Positions 35,718-46,177 of a stretch of DNA of 64,000 bases are shown piece by piece. Location of the stretch: NCBI GenBank assembly GCA_963765705.1, contig CAVXXJ010000006.1, forward strand, positions 186,001 to 250,000. The letters run 5' to 3'. Both the position numbers and the translations under genes were made by a program. Positions within the stretch are counted from its first letter, which is position 1; every line of letters starts with the position of its first letter. The stretch is from Gaiellasilicea sp963765705 (lineage in GTDB: Bacteria; Actinomycetota; Thermoleophilia; Gaiellales; Gaiellaceae). A model generated the notes under the pieces. The model did not search any database. It saw nothing but the letters and a program-made list of their open reading frames with translations, and was not told where the DNA came from.

Positions 35718-37981
35718 TCAACGGGCCGTCCGGACACTGAGCCGCCGCCCGTCCGATTCGACGACCACCCGACCGTCCTCGTCGGTGCGGAAGAGGCTGA
35801 GGCCGGGGCTCTCCTCGAGCGCGGCGAGCGTCGAGGACGTCGGGATGGCCGTAATCGTTCCCGCGGCCGCAGGAGATGACCGCGACCGCCGGTCGCAGCT
35901 CGCGTAGCTCGCTCGCGAGGCCGGGATCGGCCGAGCCGTGATGGGCGACCTTGAGGATCTCGACGTGGCGCGACAGGAGCCGCGCAGTGACATCCGTCTC
36001 CGCGTCGGCGGTCAGCAGAGCGTCGACCTCGCCGTAGGTCGCGAGCATGACGATCGGAAGCCGGTTCGGGTCCTCCGTCGGCGTGCCGGCGCGATCTGGC
36101 CAGAGCACGCGCAGGCGCAGCCGCCCGAGCCGGAAGCCGTCGCCCGCACGCGTCTCGGCGACCTCGACGCCGCGGTCGGCCGCGGCGTCGAGCGCCGCCC
36201 GCTCGTACGGGCCGGAGACGGCGAGGCGGGGGTCGAGGACGCGGTCGACGGCGATGCGGCGCAGCACGGTCTCGGCGCCGCCGATGTGGTCGCGCTGCGG
36301 GTGCGTCAGCACGACGGCCGCGAGCCGCCGGACGCCGAGGTCTCGAAGCTGCTCCGCAACCTTCGCCTCCGGCGGTCCCTGGTCGACGAGAACCGCTCCC
36401 TCGGGAACCTGGAGCAGGACCGCGTCGCCCTGCCCGACGTCGAGGAACGTGATCCGAAGGCCCTTCGGCGGCGGCAGCTTCGCCACTGGCAGGAGCTGCC
36501 AGACGAGCAGCGCGGGCACGATCGTCGCCGCGCATGCGAGCGCAGCCGGCCGGCGCCAGCGCGGCAGCCGCTGCAAGGCGAGCAGCGCGAGCGGCGTGCC
36601 GAGCAGCACGCAGACGGCCGCGCCGGAGCCGATCTGTGCGAGCGGCAGTCCGCCGACGAGCCGCGCGCACGCGGCGATGTACGCCGCGACCCAGCCGTTC
36701 AGGAACGCGAGCGCGACCGCGACGGACGGCAGCAGCGGCTGGATCAGCGACCCGACGAGTGCCAGGCCGAGCAATGGAGCCGATCGCGAGCGTGACGAGC
36801 ACGTTCGCAAGCAGCGAGTAGACCGGGACGGTCCCGAACTGGAACCACAGGATCGGCGCCGTCGCCGCTCCGCACGCGGTCGAGACGGCGAGCGCGTCCC
36901 GCAGCCACTCGGTCAGCGGGTAGCCCTCGAGCGCGAGCCGCAGCCTCGGCAGCAGCAGGAAGATCCCTCCCACGGCGGCGAACGAGAGCTGGAAGCCGGG
37001 CTCGAGCAGGCTCGCCGGGGTCCAGGCGAGGAGGACCGCAGCGCCGAGCGCCAGGAAGTGCCAGCGGTCGCGCGGGCGGGACAGGAGCCAGGCGAGGGAC
37101 GCAAGCCCACCCGCCACACCGGCCCGGACGACGGAGGGCTGCCAGCCGACGGCGAGCACGTAGGCGGCGATCGCGGCGATGGCGACGACCTCGGCGACGA
37201 GCCGTGGGATCCCGAGCAACCACGCGAGCCCGATCACGCCGAGCGCGAGGAAGGTGATGTTCTGCCCCGACACGGCCAGGAGGTGGTAGAGCCCGGAGGC
37301 CTTGAAGTCGTCGCGGAGATCCTCGGAGAGGCCCTCGTCCTCGCCCAGCACGATCCCGACGAGCAACGCGCGCCGCTCCCCATCGAGCCCAGGGGCGATC
37401 GCACGCGCAACGTGCGCGCGGAGTCGATCGGAGACGCCGCCGATCCCGCCGCGCCGGCCGACGATCTGCCAGCCGCCGCTGTGGAGCACGACGTGAACGC
37501 CTCGGCGCGCGAGCCAGCCGCGCTCGTCGAACCCGTCTTCCGGGCCACGAGGAGCGTCGACCTTCGCGCGGAAGGCGAGGATCGCGCCCTGGGGCGGCGA
37601 GCGGCCGACGGGCAGCTCGACCAGGACGCGCTCGCGGAGCGAGCGGCCGGCGAACCGGCGCACCTCCGCAGGGACGCGCAACGCGAACGGTGTCTTGCGC
37701 ACCGGGCCGGTGACAACGGCGGTCACGGCGCCGGAGCGGCCGAGCTCCGGCTCGAGCACGCTGCGGTCGAGCGCTCCGAGCCGCTCGCTGCCGAACCACC
37801 AGCCGGCGAGTGCGAGCGCCAGGAGGCATGCCGGCAGTCGGGCACGCGGAGAGGCCGCGGCAGTCACTGCCGCCAGGACGACGAGCAGGAGCACGAAGCC
37901 GGGAGCGCGCGCCGCGTTCGCCATCGCCAGGCCGAGGCACGCGGCGAGGACGAGCAGCGTGGGCAGGCGGCGCTCGATCAT
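35718..37981 (-). CDS. comEC: ComEC/Rec2 DNA-uptake channel with C-terminal metallo-beta-lactamase domain, frame interrupted twice
   Basis: About 753 residues after correction. The N-terminal part has transmembrane helices and the OB-like DUF4131 region. The Competence domain carries GLYHLLAVSGQNITFLALG and LARPRDRWHF-like helices. The C-terminal part is a metallo-beta-lactamase domain (ITFLDVGQGDAVLLQ, metal motif LTHPQRDHIGG, KVAHHGSADPGL). Frame changes occur near 36772-36788 and 35828-35836; one base removed at each restores the protein. ATG 37981 overlaps the comEA stop (ATGA). It conducts single-stranded DNA into the cytoplasm during transformation. Confidence 0.88.
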
Positions 37982-38535
37982 GGCGAGACGAGCTCCCGCA
38001 GCTGCTCGATGCGTGCGGGGCCGATGCCCGGGATCGCGTCGAGGTCGTCGACGGAGCGGAAGCCGCCGTGCGCCAATCGAAAGTCGACGATCTTCTGCGC
38101 CGTGACCGGGCCGATACCCGGCAGGGCGTCGAGCTCGGCCACGGACGCCGAGCTGAGACTGACCCGGCCGGTCACGGCTTTTCCCGCTGCGCCGGCGACG
38201 CGACTCGGCACCAGTACCTGCATCCCGTCGGCGAGCGGCGCGGCGAGATTGATTGCGGCAGTGTCGGCCGGCGCGGTCGCTCCGCCCGCACGGGCGACCG
38301 CGTCGGCGACTCGCTTGCCCTCGGCGAGGCGGTACAGGCCCGGCCGTCGCACCGCACCGGCGACGTGCACGACGAGCTTCGGCGCCGCCGCGGCACGCTC
38401 CTGGACGAGCGGCGCGGCCGGCCGCGAGCCGGCGGCACCCGCGCCGGCCAGCGTGCGCCCGCCCACGACGAGCAGCACGAGGGCCGCCGCGGCGAGAACG
38501 AGCGCCCGTTGGCGCGACACGGGCAGGGAGGGCAT
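37978..38535 (-). CDS. comEA: ComEA DNA-binding competence protein
   Basis: 185 residues: one N-terminal membrane anchor (ALVLAAAALVLLVVGG), an SLBB-like domain (KLVVHVAGAVRRPGLYRLAEG, then RVADAVARAGGATAPAD) and a C-terminal double helix-hairpin-helix (VSLSSASVAELDALPGIGPV, AQKIVDFRLAHGGFRSVDDL). This is the ComEA receptor that holds incoming double-stranded DNA. It is immediately upstream of comEC. Whether the organism is competent depends on type IV pilus genes not in this window. Confidence 0.92.
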   Translation of the reverse strand: MPSLPVSRQRALVLAAAALVLLVVGGRTLAGAGAAGSRPAAPLVQERAAAAPKLVVHVAGAVRRPGLYRLAEGKRVADAVARAGGATAPADTAAINLAAPLADGMQVLVPSRVAGAAGKAVTGRVSLSSASVAELDALPGIGPVTAQKIVDFRLAHGGFRSVDDLDAIPGIGPARIEQLRELVSP

Positions 38536-38560
38536 GCCTCGAGCGTGCCGCGAGACCCGT

Positions 38561-38583
38561 CACGGAGGGGATACGCCTCCGTG
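38561..38583. terminator. Hairpin between leuS and comEA
   Basis: CACGGAGG (38561-38568) and CCTCCGTG (38576-38583) form an 8-bp stem with a 7-base loop in the 71-base spacer after the leuS stop. No U-tract. It could terminate leuS transcription or attenuate comEA. Confidence 0.5.
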
Positions 38584-38606
38584 CCAACTCTGTGTCAGTT
38601 TCGGAG

Positions 38607-41036
<2,430 letters not shown>

Positions 41037-41051
41037 TCGGTCTCCGGGTAC

Positions 41052-41075
41052 AAAAAAGCCTCTCGCTGGAGAGGC
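41052..41075 (-). terminator. Rho-independent terminator/attenuator upstream of leuS
   Basis: On the minus strand: GCCTCTC, loop CAGC, GAGAGGC (7-bp perfect stem) followed by six T (plus-strand A run at 41052-41057). It ends 15 bases before the leuS start codon and points into leuS. The only other gene start nearby is the divergent lysA, so this hairpin can only attenuate leuS. Confidence 0.65.
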
Positions 41076-41119
41076 CCGTGGGAAGCTCGCACGGCTGCTT
41101 GCCGCGGTGGCTTCCTGCG

Positions 41120-41140
41120 CTATGGAAGAAGCTGCTTCAC
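41120..41140 (-). promoter_or_regulatory. Candidate leader peptide of the leuS attenuator (MKQLLP)
   Basis: A seven-codon ORF, GTG AAG CAG CTT CTT CCA TAG, lies 44 bases before the attenuator stem. It contains two adjacent CTT leucine codons, which are rare in this GC-rich sequence where leucine is nearly always CTC or CTG. That is the pattern of ribosome-mediated attenuation. No good Shine-Dalgarno sequence is seen, and it overlaps the proposed lysA start on the other strand, so it remains a candidate. Confidence 0.3.
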
Positions 41141-42407
41141 TGCGCGCAATGCTAGCACTGTTCCCTCCCGGAACGAGGGTCGCGGCGGGCGTGCTGGAGC
41201 TCGAAGGGCTGCGTGTGACCGAGCTCGCGGACCGTTTCGGGACGCCGCTCGTCGTCTACTCCGAGCCGGCGCTCCGGGAGCGCGCACGGATGTTCCTGCG
41301 CGCCGCTCCCGGGGCGCTCGTCGTCTTCGGGACGAAGGCCTTTCCCAACGTCGCGGTCATGCGCTTGCTCGCCGAGGAGGGGATCGGCGCCGACGTCGCG
41401 ACGCTGGGCGAGCTCGCGTTCGCACGGCGGGCCGGGATCAGCGGCGAGCGGCTGGTCGTGCACGGCAACAACAAATCGGACGAGGAGCTGCGCGCCGCCG
41501 CGGGGGCCGACGCGCTCGTCGTCCTCGACGCGCTCGACGAGCCTGCGCGCGCGGCCGCGGCCGGAGTGCGGCGAGCGCTTGTGCGCGTCATGCCCGGCGT
41601 CGAGGCCGAGACGCACGAGGCGATCCGCACCGGGCACATGCGGCTCCAAGTTCGGGCTCGGCGCGGACGATGCGGTCGATGCGGTTCGTGCCGCTCTCCA
41701 GGCCGGTCTCGAGCTCGAAGGACTGCACTTCCACGTCGGCTCGCAGCTCGCCGACGTGCGTGCGCACCTGCTCGCAATCGAGCTGCTCGCGGAGCTCGCG
41801 GCGCGGTGCCGTGACGAGCTCGACTGGACGCCGGCGACCGTCGACATCGGCGGCGGCTTCGGGATCCGCTACGTCGAGGACGAGTCCGGAACCGGCGCTC
41901 GAGGAGCTCGTCGGCGCGGTCGTCGGAGCAGTCGAGCGGAGCTGGGAAGCGCGCGGGCTGCCGGCGCCGAAACTGATTCTCGAGCCGGGCCGGGCGCTCG
42001 TCGGGCCGTCCGCGTTCACGCTCTACCGCGTCGGCGCTGTCAAGCGGGCGGGCGATCGCCGCTACGTCGCGATCGACGGCGGCATGTCGGACAACCCGCG
42101 CCCTCAGCTCTACCAGGCGCGCTACTCGGCGCTGCTGGCCAACCGGGCCGACGAGGAGCCGGACGGCGAGTTCACGATCGCCGGCAAGCACTGCGAGTCG
42201 GGTGACGAGCTGATCGAGCGCGCCGCGCTTCCCGAGCCGCGGCGAGGCGACCTGCTCGCCGTCCCCGCCACCGGCGCCTACACGCTCGCGATGAGCTCGA
42301 ACTACAACGGCGTTCCGCGACCGGCCGCGATCCTCGTCGGCGGCGGCGAGGCGCGGGTCATCCTCCGCCGCGAGACGATCGACGACCTGCTGGCCCGCGA
42401 GGCCTAG
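41122..42407 (+). CDS. lysA: Diaminopimelate decarboxylase, frame interrupted twice
   Basis: PLP enzyme making lysine from meso-diaminopimelate. Motifs in order: the PLP lysine region VVFGTKAFPNVAVM, GLHFHVGSQLADV, the glycine-rich DIGGGFGIRY, LILEPGRALVGPSA and the substrate loop GKHCESGDELIE. Frame changes occur near 41643-41649 (after GHMR, continuing SKFGLGADDAVD) and near 41890 (continuing PEPALEELVGAVVG). Removing one base at each gives 427 residues. ATG 41122 is used; ATG 41149 is an alternative and would free the leuS leader region. The stop shares CTAG with the convergent carH-like gene. Confidence 0.88.
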
Positions 42408-43246
42408 GCAGCCGCGACCTCCGCCGCCGCGGCGAGCGGCGACGCGTCGAGGAAGCGGGCGCCCTCGACCCGGTCAGCTCCGGCGCCGCCGACCCAGACG
42501 GGTGTGTCGCCGCCGAGCACGGCGACCGCCTCCGCAACCGACTCCAGCCGGTCTCGATCGGTCACCGCCAGCACGAGTGCCTCCGGGCCGATCCGCTGCA
42601 CCGTCTCCACGAGAGTGTCGGAGGGCGTGTCGGCGCCGAGGAACGTGATCCGCCAGCCGTGCTCCCGCAGCGCGAGCCCGAAGATGAGGAGACCGAGGTC
42701 GTGCCGCTCTCCCGGCGGGCATGCGAGCACCGCACGCGAGCCGACGCCGCGGTCCCAGCCACGGGCGAGGCCGAGCAGGCGGCCACGGAGCACGTTCGAG
42801 GCGAAGTGCTCCTGCGCGATCGAGACGTCCCCGCGCGCCCAGCCCTCGCCGAGCTCTCTCAAGAGCGGCAGCACGACGTCCTCGAGGACGGAGTCGAGCG
42901 AGTACTCGGCCAGCAAGCGGTCGAAGGCAGTGTGCACGGCGGCGTCATCGAGCCGCTCGATCGCCTGACGTAGCTCAGCCGACTCGGAGTCGGCGTTCAT
43001 GCTCGCGCCCACGATCGGATCTTCCAGGGCGGCTCCCGCGGCTTCCTTTGCCGAGAGGCCCGTAGCGAGCAACTCTCGCATCCGGCGCACCCGGCTGACG
43101 TCGGCCGCGGAGTAGAGCCGATACCCGGCTTCGGTCCGGGTCGGCGACAGCAGCCCGTAGCGGCGCTCCCAGGCTCGCAGGAGCTCGGTCGCGACGCCCG
43201 TGCGCCTCGCCAGCTCTCCGATTCGTAGCTGCGCCGCCTCACTCAT
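42404..43246 (-). CDS. CarH/LitR-type MerR regulator with a coenzyme B12 (light-sensing) domain
   Basis: 280 residues. Residues about 6-75 are a MerR winged helix (LRIGELARRTGVATELLRAW, ERRYGLLSPTRTEAGYRLYS). The C-terminal 180 residues are a B12-binding module. It has the light-sensor W-x9-EH motif (WARGDVSIAQEH) of the four-helix cap and the cobalamin-binding E-x-H-x-x-G motif (GERHDLG), whose His is the lower axial ligand. These are the hallmarks of CarH photoreceptor repressors, in which adenosylcobalamin holds a DNA-binding tetramer in the dark that falls apart in light. No carotenoid genes are in the window. It is divergent from the DUF378/fasciclin pair. Confidence 0.88.
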   Translation of the reverse strand: MSEAAQLRIGELARRTGVATELLRAWERRYGLLSPTRTEAGYRLYSAADVSRVRRMRELLATGLSAKEAAGAALEDPIVGASMNADSESAELRQAIERLDDAAVHTAFDRLLAEYSLDSVLEDVVLPLLRELGEGWARGDVSIAQEHFASNVLRGRLLGLARGWDRGVGSRAVLACPPGERHDLGLLIFGLALREHGWRITFLGADTPSDTLVETVQRIGPEALVLAVTDRDRLESVAEAVAVLGGDTPVWVGGAGADRVEGARFLDASPLAAAAEVAAA

Positions 43247-43265
43247 GGCGATAGCGTACAGACTG

Positions 43266-43320
43266 TGGACAAAGATTTGACAAACACCTGTTTCTTGGGC
43301 TACAGTCATTGGACAAACAG
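43266..43320 (+). promoter_or_regulatory. Divergent promoter with repeated operator-like boxes (carH-like / DUF378)
   Basis: A strong sigma-70-type promoter faces DUF378: TTGACA at 43277-43282, 18-base spacer, TACAGT at 43301-43306. Three near-repeats TGGACAAAGA (43266), TTGACAAACA (43277) and TGGACAAACA (43310) overlap the -35 and flank the -10. The spacer holds the palindrome AAACA-CC-TGTTT. Repeated boxes covering a promoter next to a MerR-family gene suggest the regulator's own operator. Confidence 0.55.
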
Positions 43321-43343
43321 TGAACAGAAAGGAGAGAACCACC

Positions 43344-43571
43344 GTGAAGAAGCTCGACATGCTTGCCGCCGTCCTCGTCGTCGTCGGCGGCCTCAACTGG
43401 GGTCTCGTCGCGCTCGCCGAGTTCGATCTCGTCGCCGCCATCGTCGGCCTCGAGTTCGGCGAGACGAACGCCGTCAGCCGGATCGTCTACGGCCTCGTCG
43501 GCCTCTCAGCCGCGTATCAGATTGCCCAGCAGGCGGCCATCCGCCGCCGCTGGTCCGCAGCCACTGCCTAG
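43344..43571 (+). CDS. DUF378 small membrane protein
   Basis: 75 residues from GTG 43344, with GGAG nine bases upstream. The sequence has two membrane helices, the first with the family signature AAVLVVVGGLNWGLVAL, then AVSRIVYGLVGLSAAYQI. DUF378 proteins are small stress-related membrane proteins of unknown function. It is the first gene after the operator-like promoter and is followed 20 bases later by the fasciclin gene. Confidence 0.85.
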   Translation: MKKLDMLAAVLVVVGGLNWGLVALAEFDLVAAIVGLEFGETNAVSRIVYGLVGLSAAYQIAQQAAIRRRWSAATA

Positions 43572-43591
43572 CCCGAAAGGAACTCCATCAG

Positions 43592-44086
43592 ATGACACGC
43601 ATTGCACTGACCGTCCTCGCGACTCTGGCGCTCGCCGTGCCCGTCGCCACCGCGGCGCCTGCCCGTGAGGAGGCATCGCCGACCATCGCAGGGGTCGCGG
43701 CGAAAACCCCACAGCTCTCCACCCTGCTCTCGTTGGTCAAGCAAGCAGGGCTCGCCGACGAGCTCTCAGGCACGACCATGCTGACCGTGTTCGCACCCAC
43801 GAACGCGGCGTTCGCCAAGGTGCCGAAGGCAACGCTCGCCATGCTCGCGAAGAAGCCGACGCTGCTGAGGCGCGTCCTGCTCTATCACGTCGTCGCGGGC
43901 AAGGTGACGGCGGCGAAGGTCGTCAAGCTGCGTTCCGCGAAGACGCTCGCAGGGCCGTCCGTGCGGATCCGGGTGACGGGCAAGACCGTCCGGGTCAACA
44001 GCGCACGCGTGACCGCCGTCGACGTCAAAGCGTCGAACGGCGTCGTGCACCTGATCGACCGCGTCCTGATCCCGCCCGCCGCCTAG
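43592..44086 (+). CDS. Secreted fasciclin (FAS1) domain protein
   Basis: 164 residues from ATG 43592 with AAGGA upstream. A signal peptide (MTRIALTVLATLALAVPVAT, then AAPA) precedes one FAS1 domain: H1 motif TMLTVFAPTNAAF, the conserved LLYHVVAGKVTAAKV and the closing H2 SNGVVHLIDRVLIPP. Such domains mediate adhesion or surface interactions. It is probably co-transcribed with DUF378 and controlled by the divergent B12 regulator. Confidence 0.88.
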   Translation: MTRIALTVLATLALAVPVATAAPAREEASPTIAGVAAKTPQLSTLLSLVKQAGLADELSGTTMLTVFAPTNAAFAKVPKATLAMLAKKPTLLRRVLLYHVVAGKVTAAKVVKLRSAKTLAGPSVRIRVTGKTVRVNSARVTAVDVKASNGVVHLIDRVLIPPAA

Positions 44087-44109
44087 CTGGACGCGGAGCC
44101 CCGGGCCGC

Positions 44110-44140
44110 CCGCCGCCGCGGTTGCACAACGCGGCGGCGG
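44110..44140 (+). terminator. Very strong hairpin after the fasciclin gene
   Basis: CCGCCGCCGCG (44110-44120), 9-base loop, CGCGGCGGCGG (44130-44140): an 11-bp perfect GC stem, no U-tract. It lies between the fasciclin stop and the selenoprotein start at 44155. Confidence 0.6.
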
Positions 44141-44154
44141 GGTAGCCTCGAGCG

Positions 44155-44763
44155 GTGAGCGAGCGCGCCGTCGAAATCTGGAGCGACTACATCTGACCGT
44201 TCTGCCGCGCGAGCCAGCCGACGGCCGCGTGGCTCGAGCGCCGGTTCGGCGCGCGCGTGACGTGGCTGCCGTTCGACCTCCACCCCGAGTACCCGCGGGA
44301 GGGCCTGCCGCGCGAGCAACTACTCGCACGCTACGGCCCTGGGATGACCGACCGCGTGCGTGAGTTCTTTGCCGCCCGCGGGCTGCTGTACAACCCGAAC
44401 CCGAAGGTCGTGCCGAACTCGATGCGCGCACAGCGGCTGACCGAGCTGGCACGTGATCTCGGCCGCCACGCGCCGGTGCACGACCGGCTGATGGACGCCT
44501 ACTGGAGCGAGGCCGAGGACATCGGCGACCCGGACGTGCTCCGCAGGCTGGCCCGCGAGCTCGAGCTGCCGGAGGCGGACGTCGAGGAGGTCCTCGGCGG
44601 CGACCGATACCGGGAGCTGATCGTTGACTCGACGCGCCAGGCGGCGTCGATCGGCGCGAACGCTGTTCCCGCCTTCCTGCTCGACCGCCGCCTCCTCGTG
44701 CTCGGTGCGCAGCCGAACGAGACGTTCGAGCATGCGTTCGCTCGGCTGGAGGAGAGGCCGTGA
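44155..44763 (+). CDS. DsbA/FrnE-like oxidoreductase with in-frame TGA, probable selenoprotein (UPFC)
   Basis: From GTG 44155 the frame reads MSERAVEIWSDYI, then TGA at 44194-44196, then PFCRASQ and on without interruption to 44763 (202 residues with Sec at position 14). Homologues have C-P-W/F-C at this place, so TGA replaces the first, nucleophilic cysteine of the CxxC site. The rest is a DsbA/2-hydroxychromene isomerase-like thioredoxin fold (VTWLPFDLHPEYPREGLP, VVPNSMRAQRLTELARDLG, NAVPAFLLDRRLLVLGAQ). A hairpin follows the TGA at SECIS distance. Starting at the GTG 44257 would remove the active site, so I reject it. It overlaps the next gene (GTGA). Confidence 0.82.
44211..44235 (+). promoter_or_regulatory. 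Bacterial SECIS-like hairpin of the DsbA-like selenoprotein
   Basis: Stem GAGCCA (44211-44216) pairs with TGGCTC (44230-44235). An inner GCC/GGC (44217-44219/44223-44225) closes an apical loop GAC beginning with G; CGCG is bulged. The apical loop starts 24 bases after the TGA, inside the 16-37-nt window described for bacterial SECIS elements. Confidence 0.55.
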
Positions 44764-45363
44764 GCGTCCGCTTCGTCGACGAGCTCGAGCACGGCTTCGG
44801 GTGGACCGAGAGTGAGCCCATGCGACGCACCTCTCACGCACTCGCGGTCGAGGGCCGCGTCTGGTTGATCGATCCGATCGACGGCGAGGGGCTCGAGGAG
44901 CGCATCCGGTCGCTCGGCGAGCCGGCCGGCGTGATTCAGCTGCTCGACCGGCACAACCGCGACGGCGCCGCGCTGGCCGAGCGGTTCGGCGTTGCGCTGC
45001 ACGTCGTGCCGGCGTCTCTTCCCGGAACGCCGTTCCAGTTCCTGCCCGTGCTCCGAGGGCGCTGGTGGAAGGAGGTGGCGCTCTGGTGGCCCGAACGGCG
45101 GATCCTCGTCTGCGCCGACGCGCTCGGAACGCTCCCGTTCTTCCGCGTCGGCGACGAGCCCGCCGGCCTGCACCCCTTCTTCCGGCTGCGGCCGCCGCGC
45201 GCGCTGCGTGGGCTCGGGGTGGAGCACCTCCTCGTCGGCCATGGCGAGGGGATCCACGGCGACGCGGCCGGCCGCAGCCGTCGACGAAGCGCTGCGGACG
45301 GGCCGCCGGCGGTTCGCCCGTTGGCTGGCCGGGATCCCGCGCATCGTCCGCAGGGGTTACTGA
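44760..45363 (+). CDS. Metallo-hydrolase-like (MBL-type) hypothetical protein, frame interrupted once
   Basis: About 200 residues after correction. It begins GTG 44760, overlapping the selenoprotein stop. Elements reminiscent of a degenerate metallo-beta-lactamase fold: the N-terminal sheet (HALAVEGRVWLIDPIDGEGL), LLDRHNRDGAALAER, RRILVCADALGTLPFF and HLLVGHGEGIHGDA. The canonical H-x-H-x-D-H is not intact, so enzymatic activity is doubtful. The frame breaks near 45265-45276; removing one base continues it as AVDEALRTGRRRFARWLAG to the TGA at 45363. Confidence 0.65.
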
Positions 45364-45408
45364 GCCCGTTAGCGCCGCGTTACAGGCGCGTTACGGCCCT
45401 CCGCGAAC

Positions 45409-45426
45409 GTCCGTACACAAACGGAC
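45409..45426. promoter_or_regulatory. Inverted repeat in the promoter region of the secreted paralogue pair
   Basis: GTCCGT (45409-45414), 6-base loop, ACGGAC (45421-45426) lies 15 bases before the start at 45442. Upstream are two repeats of CGCGTTAC (about 45376-45395). It may be a terminator of the upstream operon or an operator; sequence does not decide. Confidence 0.35.
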
Positions 45427-45441
45427 CAAGGAGGGGAACGA

Positions 45442-46176
45442 ATGCATCGCACCAGCCTGGCGGTCACGGTCGCCGCGATCCTGGCCGTGGCCGTCGTCGC
45501 CCCCGCTGCGCTCGGCACCCGGCACGCGACGCCGGACCTCTACGAGGTGACGATGCTCGGCACGTACTCGGAGCTCCGCGAGACGATCCCGCCGGCCGGT
45601 GGGCCGACGGGCGCCACACATGAGCTCGTCGACCTCCGCTGGCAGGCACGGTCCACCGCGGCGGCGCCGCTCAGGCGGGTCGGGCGTCGAGGAGCGGCGA
45701 TCACGGTCAGGCTGACAGGGGCGGTGAGCCTGTATCGGCGGCTTCGGAGCGAGCTGATCGCGGTCGGCGGGGCGCGCTGTCTGCACGTCGCGAGCGGGGC
45801 CGCGGATCCGTCGCGGCCGGCACCGCGACTGACACTCGACCTCGCCGGCACCCTGACCGAGGCCGGCGGGGGCCGGTTGAGCGGCGCTGTGGGCCGTCTG
45901 CCGGTGGCCGTGCGAGGCTCGCAGCGGTGCAGCGCCGTCACTCCGGATCCCGCTCGCTCCGAGGCGGTGGCGCTGCGACCGCTGCTGCTTCCGACTGGGT
46001 CGCAGCTGGCCAAGCTCCTGCACGTGCCCGCCTCGGCGGTGCGGCGCGGACGACCGTTCGACGTCGAACGCTCCGTCGTCCTCGAGCAGCCCGGTCCCGC
46101 CGGCAGCGGCACCACGCTGGCCCGGCGGTGGTCGCTGCGCCTCTTCTTCTCGCCGTGCACGACGGCGGGGTGCTGA
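45442..46176 (+). CDS. Secreted protein of unknown family, paralogue of the next gene
   Basis: 244 residues with a signal peptide (LAVTVAAILAVAVVAPAALG), preceded by a strong AAGGAGG. The mature part is predicted beta-rich (LYEVTMLGTYSELRETIPP, AITVRLTGAVSLYRRLRSE), with a lone mid-chain pair of cysteines (ARCLHV, SQRCSAV) and a C-terminus LFFSPCTTAGC. The tandem next gene shares length, the opening VTMLGTYSE/ATVFGTFEE segment and the C-terminal FSPC-x4-C, so both come from a duplication. No family recognised. Confidence 0.65.
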   Translation: MHRTSLAVTVAAILAVAVVAPAALGTRHATPDLYEVTMLGTYSELRETIPPAGGPTGATHELVDLRWQARSTAAAPLRRVGRRGAAITVRLTGAVSLYRRLRSELIAVGGARCLHVASGAADPSRPAPRLTLDLAGTLTEAGGGRLSGAVGRLPVAVRGSQRCSAVTPDPARSEAVALRPLLLPTGSQLAKLLHVPASAVRRGRPFDVERSVVLEQPGPAGSGTTLARRWSLRLFFSPCTTAGC

Positions 46177-46177
46177 C

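Noticed and set aside
41052..41140. T-box riboswitch upstream of leuS
   Set aside because: ACCGCGG is present, but the required UGGN bulge sequence before it is not, and there is too little space for Stem I without running into lysA.
44257..44763. Starting the DsbA-like gene at GTG 44257 after the TGA
   Set aside because: It would delete the active-site strand and the CxxC/UxxC motif, although upstream codons match the family perfectly up to and beyond the TGA.
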